A stretch of 64,000 bases of DNA from Aquabacter sediminis. Lineage in GTDB: Bacteria; Pseudomonadota; Alphaproteobacteria; Rhizobiales; Xanthobacteraceae. The notes under the pieces are model-generated. The model saw only the letters and a list, made by a program, of their open reading frames with translations. It searched no databases and was not told the DNA's origin. Position numbers and translations under genes: made by a program. The DNA lies in assembly GCF_028863665.1 (NCBI RefSeq), contig NZ_JARBFX010000007.1:124001-188000 (forward strand), read 5' to 3'. Shown here in pieces: positions 27,011 to 36,548 of the stretch (the stretch's first letter is position 1; every line of letters begins with the position of its first letter).

Positions 27011-28021
27011 TCAGGCGGCCACGCGATGAAGCTGGCCTTCGGCTTCCAGGTCCGCGTCCACCATGATCTTGACCAGCTCGTCGAACGAGGTGCGGGGCTC
27101 CCAGCCCAGCTGGCGCTTGGCCTTGGAGGCGTCGCCGATGAGCAGGTCCACCTCGGAGGGACGCAGATAGCGCGGGTCGAACTCCACGAAGTCGGCCCAG
27201 TCGAGGCCGACGCGCTGGAAGGCGCGGTCGAGAAAGTCGCGCACGCTCCAGGTCTCGCCGGTGGCCACCACATAGTCGTCCGGCTGGTCCTGCTGGAGCA
27301 TCAGCCACATGGCTTCTACATAATCCTTGGCGTAGCCCCAGTCGCGCTTGGCGTCGAGATTGCCGAGATAGAGCTTCTTGTCCTTGCCGGCCAGGATGCG
27401 GGCGAGGCCCCGCGTGATCTTGCGGGTGACGAAGGTCTCGCCGCGGCGCGGGCTCTCATGGTTGAACAGGATGCCGTTGGAAGCGTGCATCCCATAGGCC
27501 TCGCGATAATTGAGGACCTGGTAGTGGCCATAGACCTTGGCGCAGGCATAGGGGCTGCGCGGATGGAAGGGCGTGGTCTCCGACTGCGGGATGGCATGCA
27601 CCGCGCCGTACATTTCCGAGCTGGAGGCCTGGTAGAAGCGGATCTTCTGCGCCGCGTTGCCGGCCACGGTGCGGATGGCCTCCAGGAGGCGCATCACCGA
27701 CACGCCGCTCACATCGGCGGTATAGACCGGCTGGTCGAAGGAGACGCGGACGTGGCTCTGGGCGGCCAGGTTATAGACCTCGTCCGGCTCCACGATGTCG
27801 ATGATCTTCTCCAGCCGGCTCCCGTCGGCGATGTCACCGTAATGGAGCCGCATGGGCGCGCCTTCCTCATGGAAGTCGCGGTAGAGATGCTCGATGCGGC
27901 CGGTATTGAAGGAGGAGGAGCGGCGGATGATGCCGTGGACCTCATAGCCCTTGGCGATCAGCAATTCCGCCAGGTACGAACCATCCTGGCCAGTGATGCC
28001 TGTAATGAGGGCCTTCTTCAT
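27011..28021 (-). CDS. gmd: GDP-mannose 4,6-dehydratase
   Basis: Gmd converts GDP-mannose to GDP-4-keto-6-deoxymannose, precursor of GDP-fucose and GDP-rhamnose. The 336-residue extended SDR begins [20 protein letters not shown] with the family's GxxGxxG, and has [27 protein letters not shown] and [14 protein letters not shown] (YxxxK). The start at 28021 is the conserved N-terminus. It sits beside two glycosyltransferases. A GT11 fucosyltransferase begins 36 kb to the right; wcaG is not in the window. Confidence 0.96.
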   Translation of the reverse strand: MKKALITGITGQDGSYLAELLIAKGYEVHGIIRRSSSFNTGRIEHLYRDFHEEGAPMRLHYGDIADGSRLEKIIDIVEPDEVYNLAAQSHVRVSFDQPVYTADVSGVSVMRLLEAIRTVAGNAAQKIRFYQASSSEMYGAVHAIPQSETTPFHPRSPYACAKVYGHYQVLNYREAYGMHASNGILFNHESPRRGETFVTRKITRGLARILAGKDKKLYLGNLDAKRDWGYAKDYVEAMWLMLQQDQPDDYVVATGETWSVRDFLDRAFQRVGLDWADFVEFDPRYLRPSEVDLLIGDASKAKRQLGWEPRTSFDELVKIMVDADLEAEGQLHRVAA

Positions 28022-28256
28022 GGGCGTCGCTCCTCGACGGCGGCGCGCGCAAGGGGGCGTCCGGTCTGCGATGGGGAGACGCGACGGACAAGAGCCCCAC
28101 CGGCCGGCCCGGAACCGCGCCGCACGGGCGGACGGTAGGGGGCTGGGGCGGGGCGGGGCCAAGCCTGCCGCGCGGCGTTTGCGCGGCACATAAGCCCATC
28201 CCGCAGTCCCCGGCAAGCCGGGTGCGACGCTTTTAGGACAGTGCGAAAAAGGCGGC

Positions 28257-28574
28257 TCAGCGGCTCCGGCGGGCGTGGACACGCACGGGCTGGAGGACCA
28301 TCTGCGCGGGAAGCTGCCGCGCCGCGCGTCGACCGCCGCGTCCGTCATCCTCGCCCTCCGACATGAGCATCACCGCGAAGCCCATCTGGGCGCTGGCGAA
28401 GGTCAGGCCCATGGCGAAGGCCAGGATGCCCAGCGCGAGCGGGCCGTCAGCGGAGGACTGGAGCAGGCTGCCGAGCCCATGGATGTCGAAGGCGACCAGC
28501 GCGCCGACAAAGACCGCCGCTACGGCAAAGCCGATGGCAGCGTGACGGGCCAGGAAGACCACCAGACGGGGCAT
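28257..28574 (-). CDS. small membrane protein of unknown function
   Basis: This 105-residue protein has two hydrophobic segments ([18 protein letters not shown] and [20 protein letters not shown]) and an Arg-rich C-terminus. GGAGGA precedes ATG 28574. It is divergent from the tetR gene. I do not recognise a family. Confidence 0.7.
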   Translation of the reverse strand: MPRLVVFLARHAAIGFAVAAVFVGALVAFDIHGLGSLLQSSADGPLALGILAFAMGLTFASAQMGFAVMLMSEGEDDGRGGRRAARQLPAQMVLQPVRVHARRSR

Positions 28575-28805
28575 GACATTCCTCCTCACAGGCGGGGGGA
28601 TCTCCTCACAGACGCGAGCCTTGGCCGCGCGCAAGTGAAACGACAGGAAGAATGGTGCGCCGTCCGCGCACCCCTGTCCATGGTCCTTTCGCAGCGTAGC
28701 AGGACAACCTGATCCGCTTTGGGGCCAAATCCCGCCATTGTGAACCCTGCGGCAAGCCGTGCAGGCTGTCCTGCGGGCAAGGGAACCGGGGGGCTGCTAT
28801 GCTAA

Positions 28806-28823
28806 TGACTGACGAGTCAGTCA
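28806..28823. promoter_or_regulatory. 18-bp palindromic operator before tetR
   Basis: TGACTGAC-GA-GTCAGTCA is a perfect palindrome with 8-bp arms, centred 24 bases before the tetR start. TetR repressors typically bind such sites in their own promoters, which predicts autoregulation and control of the export operon. Confidence 0.8.
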
Positions 28824-28837
28824 GTGAAGGTGCCGGG

Positions 28838-29503
28838 ATGCCGCGAACGGAGGAAGAAGCCGGCAAGGGGATGCGCCGCGCGCGTCCGGCACTGGGGCCG
28901 GAACAGCGGGCCGCGCGCCGACAGGACATATTGAAGGCGGCTCTGGAGGAATTCTCCCGCTGTGGCTTCGGCGCGGCGCGGCTGGAGGATGTCGCTCGCG
29001 CGGCGGGCGTCGCCAAGGGCACCCTCTATCTCTACTTCCCCAACAAGCAGGCCCTCTTCGAAGGACTGGTGAAGGAGAATATCGCCCCGGTCATGGCCGA
29101 TGCGGCCGATCTCGTCCCGCATTTCTCCGGTCCGACGCGTGATCTCGTCCGCCTCCTGGCCGACCTCCTGGTGGACCGCGTGCTGCACGGCCCGGCGGCG
29201 GGCGTTCTGCGCCTGATGATCGCGGAGGGCGCGCGCTTCCCCGAGCTGGCGGCCTTCCATCACCGCGAAGTGGTGTCCCAGACCATGCCCCTGGTGCGCG
29301 CCGTCATGGAGCGCGGGCTTGCCCGCGGCGAAATCACCTCCGATGCCGCAGTGCGCTTCCCGCAGATGGTGTTCGCCCCGGCCCTGACGGCGCTGGTGTG
29401 GAATTCCCTGTTCGGCGCCTTCGATCCCTTGGACACGCGCGCCTTCGTGGATGCCAGCGTGGACACGCTGCTGCGTGGCCTCGGCGAGCGGGGCCCGTCA
29501 TGA
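28838..29503 (+). CDS. TetR-family repressor of the efflux operon
   Basis: The 221-residue regulator has a TetR helix-turn-helix at about residues 30-75 (ILKAALEEFSRCGFGAARLEDVARAAG and VAKGTLYLYFPNKQALFEGL, quoted in parts). A ligand-binding helical domain with a PF14246-like C-terminus follows. ATG 28838 is chosen over ATG 28799 because the latter would run through the palindromic operator. Its stop overlaps the HlyD start. Order tetR-hlyD-ABC-permease resembles the E. coli cecR/ybhGFSR set. Confidence 0.9.
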   Translation: MPRTEEEAGKGMRRARPALGPEQRAARRQDILKAALEEFSRCGFGAARLEDVARAAGVAKGTLYLYFPNKQALFEGLVKENIAPVMADAADLVPHFSGPTRDLVRLLADLLVDRVLHGPAAGVLRLMIAEGARFPELAAFHHREVVSQTMPLVRAVMERGLARGEITSDAAVRFPQMVFAPALTALVWNSLFGAFDPLDTRAFVDASVDTLLRGLGERGPS

Positions 29504-30477
29504 GCGCCCGTCGCTTCGGCCTTCCCGCCGCCCTCGCTCTTGCCGTCGTCGCGGCCCTGGCGCTGGAGGGCTGCGCACGGACGCCGGAGGGGGAGTTTTC
29601 CGGCTATGTGGAAGGCGACCTTCTCTTTATCGGGCCGCAGGAGGCGGGCCGCGTGCTGCGTCTGCCGGTGGCGGAGGGCACCGCCGTCGCCCCGGGAGCC
29701 GTGCTGGCGGAACTGGAGCCGGACATCCAGGCGGCCGACCTTGCCGCCGCCGCCGCCATGCTGGCGGAAGCGCAGGCCAAGCTCGCGCGCCTGAAGGCCG
29801 CCGCCCAGCGCCCTGAGGAGGTTGCCATCCTGGAGGCGAGCGAGCGACGGTTGACCACGGCGCTCGATCTGTCGCGCATCGAATTGAACCGCCAGAAGAC
29901 CCTGGTGCCCAAGGGCGCGTCCTCCCAGGCCAATCTCGACACCGCCCAGCACAGCTATGACCAGGCGCAGGCGAGCCTTGACGAGGTGCGCCGGCAGATC
30001 GATGTGGCCCGCATCGCCGGCCGCGACGAGGACATTGCCGCCGCAGAGGCCGCCGTGCGCAGCGCGTCTGCCAACAGGGACGCGGCGCAGGTTCGCCTCG
30101 ACCGCCGCATATTGAAGGCGCCGCGCGCGGGCACGGTGCAGACCCTCTATTTCCGGCCCGGCGAGCTGGTGCCCGAGGGCAAGCCGGTGGTGTCCGTGCT
30201 GCCGCCGGACCTCATCAAGGTGCGCTTCTTCGTGCCGGAAGCCCAATTGCCCAAGGTGGCGCTGGGGGCGAACGTGGCCGTCCAGTGCGACGGCTGCCCG
30301 CCCTTGAGCGCGCAGGTGACCTTCATTGCCAGCAGCGCGGAATATACCCCGCCCGTCATCTATAGCCGCGAGGAGCGGGCCAAGCTCGTCTATCTGGTGG
30401 AGGCGCGGCCCTCCGATCCCGCCGCCGCGCGGCCCGGCCAGCCGGTTACGGTGCGGCTTGCGGGGGGCACGCCGTGA
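29500..30477 (+). CDS. HlyD-type periplasmic adaptor lipoprotein
   Basis: This 325-residue membrane-fusion protein has an N-terminal hydrophobic segment with a lipobox-like LEGC, so it may be a lipoprotein. A split lipoyl/barrel-sandwich domain flanks a long alpha-helical hairpin (residues about 80-195, Ala/Glu/Arg-rich). RRILKAPRAGTVQTLYFRPGE completes the barrel. It couples the inner-membrane ABC exporter to an outer-membrane channel not seen here. Start overlaps tetR stop (ATGA). Confidence 0.9.
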   Translation: MSARRFGLPAALALAVVAALALEGCARTPEGEFSGYVEGDLLFIGPQEAGRVLRLPVAEGTAVAPGAVLAELEPDIQAADLAAAAAMLAEAQAKLARLKAAAQRPEEVAILEASERRLTTALDLSRIELNRQKTLVPKGASSQANLDTAQHSYDQAQASLDEVRRQIDVARIAGRDEDIAAAEAAVRSASANRDAAQVRLDRRILKAPRAGTVQTLYFRPGELVPEGKPVVSVLPPDLIKVRFFVPEAQLPKVALGANVAVQCDGCPPLSAQVTFIASSAEYTPPVIYSREERAKLVYLVEARPSDPAAARPGQPVTVRLAGGTP

Positions 30478-31454
30478 GCGCGCCGGACCCCATCGCCATC
30501 GAGGTGGAGGGGCTGTCCAAAAGCTTTGGCGGGCGCCGCGTGGTGGATGACCTGACCATGCGGGTGCGGCGAGGCCAGATCTACGGCTTCCTCGGCCCTA
30601 ACGGCTCGGGCAAGACCACCACCATCCGCATGCTGTGCGGCTTGCTGACCCCCGATGCCGGACGCGGCACGTGCCTTGGCTATGACATTCTCACCCAGGC
30701 GCGGGAGATCCGCAGCCATGTGGGCTACATGACCCAGCGCTTCTCCCTCTATGCGGACCTGTCCGTACGGGAGAATCTGGAATTCGTCGCCCGCCTTTAT
30801 GGCGTGCCCCGCCCCGAGGCGGCGGCGCGGGCGGCCTTGGAGCGGCTCGGGCTGGAAGGGCGGGGTCGCCAATTGGCGGGGGAATTGTCGGGGGGCTGGA
30901 AGCAGCGGCTCGCGCTCGGTGCCTGCATCCTCCCGCAGCCGCAGCTGCTCCTCCTGGACGAGCCCACCGCCGGCGTCGACCCCAAGGCGCGGCGGGAATT
31001 CTGGGCGCAGATCCATGCCCTGGCGGCGGAAGGCCTCACCGTGCTGGTCTCCACCCATTACATGGACGAGGCGGAGCGCTGCCACGAGATCGCCTATGTG
31101 GCCTATGGGCGCCTGCTGGCCCAGGGGCGGGTGTCTGACGTGATCGCCGCCTCGGGCCTTGCCACCTTCACCGTGGAGGCCACTGGCGCGCAGGTGGACA
31201 GCGCGGCGCTTGCCGCTCTCGCGCGGGAGCTGGAGGCGGCGCCCGGCATCGGCATGGTCGCCCCCTTTGGCACCTCCCTCCATGTCTCCGGCCATGACCT
31301 TTCGGCGCTGGAGGCGGCCATCGCGCCGTTCCGGGAGCGGCCGGGCCTCGCCTGGCGGGCGGATCAGCCCACCCTGGAGGACGTATTCATCGACCTGATG
31401 GGTCAGGCTTCCGACAACATGGCCGCCCCGCCGTCCGGGGGCGCGGCGCCATGA
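30474..31454 (+). CDS. ABC-2 type exporter ATPase
   Basis: The 326-residue ATPase has Walker A GPNGSGKTT, signature LSGGWKQRLALG, Walker B LLLLDEPTAGVDP and H-loop STHYMDEAE. A C-terminal domain of about 100 residues follows, as in drug-export ATPases. The W in LSGGW instead of Q is usual in YbhF-type exporters. It starts with GTG in a GTGA overlap. Confidence 0.92.
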   Translation: MSAPDPIAIEVEGLSKSFGGRRVVDDLTMRVRRGQIYGFLGPNGSGKTTTIRMLCGLLTPDAGRGTCLGYDILTQAREIRSHVGYMTQRFSLYADLSVRENLEFVARLYGVPRPEAAARAALERLGLEGRGRQLAGELSGGWKQRLALGACILPQPQLLLLDEPTAGVDPKARREFWAQIHALAAEGLTVLVSTHYMDEAERCHEIAYVAYGRLLAQGRVSDVIAASGLATFTVEATGAQVDSAALAALARELEAAPGIGMVAPFGTSLHVSGHDLSALEAAIAPFRERPGLAWRADQPTLEDVFIDLMGQASDNMAAPPSGGAAP

Positions 31455-32578
31455 GGGAGACGCTCGGCTTCCTGCGGCGGGTCGCCGCCATGGTGCGCAA
31501 GGAGTTCATCCAGCTGCGGCGGGACCGGGTGACGTTCGCCACCATGATCTCCATCCCGCTGCTGCAACTGGTGCTGTTCGGCTATGCCATCAACACCACG
31601 CCGCGCAACCTGCCCACCGCCGTGCTGGTGCACGAGAACAACGAGGTCACCCGCTCCATCCTCGCCGCCATCCGCAACACCGCCTTCTTCGCCTTCACCC
31701 GCGAGGCGGCGAGCGAGGCGGATGCCGAGCACATGATCCGCTCGGGCGAGGTGCTGTTCCTGGTGGAGATCCCCTCCGGCTTCGAGCGCGCGCTGCGCCG
31801 GGGCGAGACGCCCCAGCTCCTGGTGGCCGCGGATGCCACCGATCCCGTGGCCTCGGCGAACGCGCTCGGCGCCTTGTCCGGCCTCGTCTCCACCGCGCTC
31901 ATCCGCGCGCGCTTCGTGGAGGGGCAGGATGCCGCGCCCTTCGAGATCGTCCAGCACCGGCGCTACAATCCGGCCGGCGACAGCCAGCTGAACATCGTGC
32001 CGGGGCTGCTGGGCACCATTCTCACCATGACCATGCTCATCTTCACCGCCCTCTCGGTGACCCGGGAGGTGGAGCGCGGAACGATGGAGAGCCTGCTCTC
32101 CATGCCCATCCATCCGGTGGAGATCATGCTGGGCAAGATCATCCCCTATGTGCTGGTGGGGGTGATGCAGGCGGTGCTGATCCTGGCGGCGGGGATGGTG
32201 CTGTTCGGCGTGCCGGTGGAGGGCTCGCTCTTCCTGCTGACGGGGGTGACGCTCATCTTCATCACCGCCAACCTGTCCATCGGCTACACCTTCTCCACCC
32301 TGGCGCAGAACCAGCTCCAGGCGGTGCAGATGACCTTCATGTTCTTCCTGCCCAACATCCTCCTGTCCGGCTTCATGTTTCCCTTCGCGGGCATGCCGGT
32401 CTGGGCGCAATGGATCGCCGAGGGGCTGCCGCTCACCCATTATCTGCGCATGGTGCGCGGCATCCTGCTGAAGGGCTCCACGGCCGCCGACCTGACCTTC
32501 GACACCGGCATGCTGGTGGTGCTCATGGGGGTGGCCATGGCCATCGCGGTGGCCCGCTTCCGCCAGACCCTGGACTGA
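31451..32578 (+). CDS. ABC-2 type exporter permease
   Basis: The 375-residue protein has one helix near residue 35, a periplasmic domain to about residue 175 and five further helices, the layout of ABC2_membrane_3 (YbhR/YbhS-like). RRVAAMVRKEFIQLRRDR at the N-terminus and VEIMLGKIIPYVLVG are typical. It overlaps the ATPase by four bases. Only one permease is present, so it should act as a homodimer, unlike E. coli YbhSR. Confidence 0.92.
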   Translation: MRETLGFLRRVAAMVRKEFIQLRRDRVTFATMISIPLLQLVLFGYAINTTPRNLPTAVLVHENNEVTRSILAAIRNTAFFAFTREAASEADAEHMIRSGEVLFLVEIPSGFERALRRGETPQLLVAADATDPVASANALGALSGLVSTALIRARFVEGQDAAPFEIVQHRRYNPAGDSQLNIVPGLLGTILTMTMLIFTALSVTREVERGTMESLLSMPIHPVEIMLGKIIPYVLVGVMQAVLILAAGMVLFGVPVEGSLFLLTGVTLIFITANLSIGYTFSTLAQNQLQAVQMTFMFFLPNILLSGFMFPFAGMPVWAQWIAEGLPLTHYLRMVRGILLKGSTAADLTFDTGMLVVLMGVAMAIAVARFRQTLD

Positions 32579-32585
32579 CCGCGGC

Positions 32586-32615
32586 CGGGCCCTCGCCCGG
32601 GCCCTCGCCCGGGCC
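32586..32615. repeat. 12-bp tandem repeat, 2.5 copies
   Basis: CGGGCCCTCGCC occurs twice without mismatch (32586-32597, 32598-32609) followed by a half unit CGGGCC. Each unit is strongly self-complementary and could fold into a hairpin after the permease stop. Confidence 0.8.
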
Positions 32616-32803
32616 GTTCCCCCGCGCCCCGCCACGCTTTCGCTTGGCGCGCGCCATGCTTTCGCCACGCCTGCGCGGCCCCCCGCGACATTCCTGCGCA
32701 CCTGACGTGCCGGGGAAGGCAAACCTCTTGGCGCGTCTGGAAACCCAGGCCTCCGCAACGTCCCGGGTGCGGCAAAGCCGCCACATCCGGGGCTTCCCTA
32801 CCT

Positions 32804-32817
32804 TTGATTTGCATCAA
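32804..32817. promoter_or_regulatory. FNR/FixK-type anaerobox before ccoN
   Basis: TTGATTTGCATCAA is a perfect match to the TTGAT-N4-ATCAA consensus and lies 79 bases before the ccoN ATG. That is a position suited to activation under low oxygen by FixK or an FNR homologue. Confidence 0.88.
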
Positions 32818-32895
32818 AGCCAAAGAATGGCGCGGCCCCAATTTGGCCCAAAGCCAGCAGAGCGGTCGGTGCCGCTCCGCGAACGGGGTTGACCA

Positions 32896-34551
32896 ATGTC
32901 CATCGTGCAGACACCGATCAAGAGGATGACGGCCGGCGAATTCGGCCTGCTGATCGTCTTTGCGGCGCTCGGCTTCCTGTCCATCGTGGTGGCGGCAAAG
33001 GCCCATACGACGGCCTATTCGTTCCACGCCTTCCTTTTCGCGGCGGCCTCCGTCGCGGCGGTGTTTGCCATCGGCAACCGCTACATGGACCGCCCGGCGG
33101 AATTGCCGCCGCAGACCATCAACGGCAAGCCCAATTACAATATGGGCCCGGTGAAGGTGGCGACCCTCGCCGCCGTGTTCTGGGGGCTGGCCGGCTTCAC
33201 GGTGGGCGTGGTGATCGCGCTCCAGCTGGCCTATCCGTTCCTGAATTTCGACCTGCCGTGGATCTCCTTCGGCCGCATGCGGCCGCTGCACACCTCGGCG
33301 GTGATCTTCGCCTTCGGCGGCAACGTGCTTCTCGCCACGTCCTTCTACGTGGTCCAGCGCACCAGCCGCGCGCGCCTTGCCGGTGACCTGGCGCCCTGGT
33401 TCGTGATCCTCGGCTACAATTTCTTCATCGTCGTCGCGGGCACGGGCTATCTGCTGGGCATCACCCAGGGCAAGGAATATGCGGAGCCGGAATGGTATTC
33501 CGACCTGTTCCTGACCGTGGTGTGGGTGACCTATTTCGCGGTCTTCCTGCTGACCATCCTGAAGCGCGAAGAGCCGCACATCTATGTGGCCAACTGGTTC
33601 TATCTCGCCTTCATCGTCACCATCGCGGTGCTGCATCTCGGCAACAACACCACCATTCCGGTGTCGCTGTTCTCGCCCAAGTCCTACATCGTCTGGTCGG
33701 GCGTGCAGGATGCCATGGTCCAGTGGTGGTACGGCCACAATGCGGTGGGCTTCTTCCTGACCGCCGGCTTCCTGGCGCTGATGTACTATTTCATCCCCAA
33801 GCGCGCGGAGCGGCCGGTCTATTCCTACCGCCTGTCCATCGTGCACTTCTGGGCGCTGATCTTCCTCTACATCTGGGCCGGCCCCCACCACCTGCACTAT
33901 ACGGCCCTGCCAGACTGGGCGCAGACGCTGGGCATGACCTTCTCCATCATGCTGTGGATGCCCTCCTGGGGCGGCATGATCAACGGCCTGATGACGCTCT
34001 CGGGCGCCTGGGACAAGCTGCGCACCGACCCGGTCATCCGCATGATGGTGGTCTCGGTCGCCTTCTACGGCATGTCCACCTTCGAAGGCCCGATGATGTC
34101 GGTGAAGGCGGTCAACTCGCTCAGCCACTACACCGAATGGACCATCGGCCACGTGCATTCCGGCGCGCTGGGCTGGGTCGCCTACATCTCCTTCGGCGCC
34201 ATCTACTGCCTGGTGCCCTGGCTCTGGAACAAGCGTGAGATGTATTCCGTGAAGGCCATCAACTGGCACTTCTGGGTCTCCACGCTCGGCATCGTGCTGT
34301 ACATCTGCTCCATGTGGGTGGCGGGCATCCTGCAGGGCCTGATGTGGCGTGCCTATACGGCGCTCGGCTTCCTCGAATACTCGTTCATCGAGACCGTCGA
34401 GGCCATGCACCCGCTCTACGTGATCCGGGCGCTTGGCGGCATCCTCTTCCTGGCCGGCGCCGTGATCATGGCCTGGAACGTGATCATGACCATCCGCAGC
34501 CCCGAACTCGCCACCGAGGCGAACACGGCGGCGCTCGCCCCCGCCGAATGA
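32896..34551 (+). CDS. ccoN: cbb3-type cytochrome c oxidase subunit I
   Basis: CcoN is the catalytic subunit of the high-affinity oxidase, with low-spin heme b and the heme b3-CuB site. The 551-residue, roughly 12-helix membrane protein contains the heme and CuB histidines in [43 protein letters not shown] and [17 protein letters not shown]. It pumps protons while reducing oxygen in the inner membrane. It is first in ccoNOQP, downstream of the anaerobox. Confidence 0.97.
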   Translation: MSIVQTPIKRMTAGEFGLLIVFAALGFLSIVVAAKAHTTAYSFHAFLFAAASVAAVFAIGNRYMDRPAELPPQTINGKPNYNMGPVKVATLAAVFWGLAGFTVGVVIALQLAYPFLNFDLPWISFGRMRPLHTSAVIFAFGGNVLLATSFYVVQRTSRARLAGDLAPWFVILGYNFFIVVAGTGYLLGITQGKEYAEPEWYSDLFLTVVWVTYFAVFLLTILKREEPHIYVANWFYLAFIVTIAVLHLGNNTTIPVSLFSPKSYIVWSGVQDAMVQWWYGHNAVGFFLTAGFLALMYYFIPKRAERPVYSYRLSIVHFWALIFLYIWAGPHHLHYTALPDWAQTLGMTFSIMLWMPSWGGMINGLMTLSGAWDKLRTDPVIRMMVVSVAFYGMSTFEGPMMSVKAVNSLSHYTEWTIGHVHSGALGWVAYISFGAIYCLVPWLWNKREMYSVKAINWHFWVSTLGIVLYICSMWVAGILQGLMWRAYTALGFLEYSFIETVEAMHPLYVIRALGGILFLAGAVIMAWNVIMTIRSPELATEANTAALAPAE

Positions 34552-34562
34552 CGGAGACCTCC

Positions 34563-35312
34563 ATGTCGACCAAATCTGCTTCGATCTGGAGCAAGCATGC
34601 CATCTTCGAGAAGCACAGCTACTGGCTGCTTCTCGGCGTGCTCCTGGTGATCTCCGTGGGTGGCCTCGTGGAGATCGTGCCCCTCTTCTACCTGAAGAGC
34701 ACCATCGAGAAGGTGTCGGGGGTCCGCCCCTACACCCCGCTGGAGCTGGCCGGGCGCAACATCTATGTGCGCGAGGGCTGCTACAACTGCCACAGCCAGA
34801 TGATCCGCCCGCTGCGCGACGAGGTGGAGCGCTACGGCCACTATTCGCTGGCGGCCGAGAGCATGTACGACCACCCCTTCCAGTGGGGCTCCAAGCGCAC
34901 CGGCCCGGACCTTGCCCGCGTGGGCGGCAAGTATTCGGACCAGTGGCAGCTGGACCATCTGAGCAATCCCCGCTCGGTGGTGCCCGCCTCCATCATGCCC
35001 GGCTACCCCTTCCTGGCCCGCACCCCGCTGGATGCCAAGCACATTGCCGACGACATGAAGGTGCTGCGCATCGAGGGCGTCCCCTACACGGACGACATGA
35101 TCGCCAATGCCCAGGACGACCTGCGCACCCAGTCCACCACGGACGCCGACGGCGCGGATGCCCTCCAGGCCCGCTATCCCAAGGCGCAGGTGCGTGACTT
35201 CGACGGCAACCCCGCCGAGCTGACCGAGGCCGACGCGCTCATCGCCTATCTGCAGATGCTGGGCACGCTGGTCGACTTCAAGCTCTACGACAACAAAGCC
35301 AACGTGAGGTAG
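34563..35312 (+). CDS. ccoO: cbb3-type cytochrome c oxidase subunit II
   Basis: CcoO is a membrane-anchored monoheme cytochrome c. The 249-residue protein has one N-terminal helix ([20 protein letters not shown]) and the heme c motif [11 protein letters not shown] methionine ligand is likely in [12 protein letters not shown] 34563 has GGAG upstream; ATG 34548 overlapping the ccoN stop is less likely. Confidence 0.97.
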   Translation: MSTKSASIWSKHAIFEKHSYWLLLGVLLVISVGGLVEIVPLFYLKSTIEKVSGVRPYTPLELAGRNIYVREGCYNCHSQMIRPLRDEVERYGHYSLAAESMYDHPFQWGSKRTGPDLARVGGKYSDQWQLDHLSNPRSVVPASIMPGYPFLARTPLDAKHIADDMKVLRIEGVPYTDDMIANAQDDLRTQSTTDADGADALQARYPKAQVRDFDGNPAELTEADALIAYLQMLGTLVDFKLYDNKANVR

Positions 35313-35317
35313 CCCCC

Positions 35318-35479
35318 ATGCGCGACCTCTATATGAGCCTTGCGAGCTTCGCACAGACCTGGGGCCTGCTGCTGTTCTTCTTCGGCTTCCTCGGTGTCAT
35401 CGCCTATGCCTACTGGCCCTCGAAGAAGCAGAAGAAGAACTTCGACGAAGCGGCCCAGATCCCGCTGAAAGAGGATTGA
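35318..35479 (+). CDS. ccoQ: cbb3-type oxidase subunit CcoQ
   Basis: A 53-residue protein with a single transmembrane helix (TWGLLLFFFGFLGVIAYAYW) and a Lys-rich cytoplasmic tail (PSKKQKKNFDEA) lies in the usual position between ccoO and ccoP. CcoQ stabilises the interaction of CcoP with CcoNO. The tail motif is diagnostic. Confidence 0.93.
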   Translation: MRDLYMSLASFAQTWGLLLFFFGFLGVIAYAYWPSKKQKKNFDEAAQIPLKED

Positions 35480-35483
35480 TCCC

Positions 35484-36365
35484 GTGAGCACCGCGCACGA
35501 CAGCCATGACGGAGCCGTGGACAACGCAACGGGCGTCTCCACCACCGGCCACGAATGGGACGGCATCCGTGAACTGAACAACCCCCTGCCGCGCTGGTGG
35601 CTGTGGGTGTTCTACGCCACCATCGTGTGGGCCTTCGGCTATTGGGTCCTGTACCCGGCCTGGCCCCTCATCTCCAGCCACACCACCGGCCTCTTGGGCT
35701 GGAACTCCCGGTCGGCGGTGGCGCTGCAGCTGCAGGATCTCCAGGCGCTCCGCGCCGAGACCAGCACGCGCCTGACCAATGCCTCGCTGGAGGAGATCGA
35801 GAAGACCCCCGACCTGCTGGCGCTCGCCCGCGCCGAGGGGCGTGTGGCCTTCGCCGACAATTGCGCGCCTTGCCACGGGGCGGGCGGCGGCGGCGCCAAG
35901 GGCTTCCCCAACCTCAACGACGACGATTGGCTGTGGGGCGGCACGCTGGCCGACATCCAGCAGACCATCACCCACGGCATCCGCTCCGGCGACGAGGAAG
36001 GCCACCAGGGCAACATGACCCCGTTCGGCGGCGTCCTGTCCAAGGCGGACATCTCGGCGGCGGCGGACTATGTGCTCTCTTTGTCGGGGGCAGGTCCCGC
36101 CGACACGCCGAGCGCCAAGAAGGGGGCGGCCGTGTTCGCCGCCAATTGCGCGGTCTGTCACGGTGCCGATGGCAAGGGCAAGCAGGAGCTGGGGTCCAAG
36201 AACCTCACCGACGGCATCTGGCTCTATGGCGGCGACAAGGCCACCATCATGCAGACCATCACCAATGGCCGCGGCGGCGTGATGCCCGCCTGGGCCGGGC
36301 GCCTCTCGCCCACCACCATCAAGGCGCTCACCGTCTACGTGCACACGCTCGGCGGCGGCCAGTAG
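35484..36365 (+). CDS. ccoP: cbb3-type cytochrome c oxidase subunit III
   Basis: CcoP is a membrane-anchored diheme cytochrome c feeding electrons to CcoO and CcoN. The 293-residue protein has the conserved HEWDGIRELNNPLPRWWLW before its TM helix and heme motifs CAPCH and CAVCH in two cytochrome domains. It starts with GTG four bases after ccoQ. Confidence 0.97.
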   Translation: MSTAHDSHDGAVDNATGVSTTGHEWDGIRELNNPLPRWWLWVFYATIVWAFGYWVLYPAWPLISSHTTGLLGWNSRSAVALQLQDLQALRAETSTRLTNASLEEIEKTPDLLALARAEGRVAFADNCAPCHGAGGGGAKGFPNLNDDDWLWGGTLADIQQTITHGIRSGDEEGHQGNMTPFGGVLSKADISAAADYVLSLSGAGPADTPSAKKGAAVFAANCAVCHGADGKGKQELGSKNLTDGIWLYGGDKATIMQTITNGRGGVMPAWAGRLSPTTIKALTVYVHTLGGGQ

Positions 36366-36548
36366 GCCACCGCTCCAGCCTCGCGCCAGCCAGGTGTGAG
36401 ATACGGGCGCGCCCCGGCTGGTCGGCCGGGGCGGCCTGTTCCGCGAAGGGGGCCCGCCGGCTCCCCGGTCGCGGGTCCGAAGGGCGGCGCCGCAGGTGGC
36501 GCCCCCCGATCATCCCGCCCTTCAAAGGGTGGGAAAGGGTTTTGAACC
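36366..36548. other. spacer between ccoNOQP and ccoGHIS with hairpin
   Basis: A stem GCCCCGGC/GCCGGGGC (36411-36418 with 36425-36432) lies in this 183-base spacer, without a T-run. It may lower read-through so that structural and assembly genes are expressed differently. No FixK box was seen. Confidence 0.5.

Larger units (their letters stand above)
32579..32895. other. intergenic region before the cco cluster
   Basis: This 317-base spacer holds a 12-bp tandem repeat at 32586-32615, a 13-bp direct repeat (GCCACGCTTTCGC at 32631 and GCCATGCTTTCGC at 32653), and a perfect FNR/FixK box. Confidence 0.7.
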
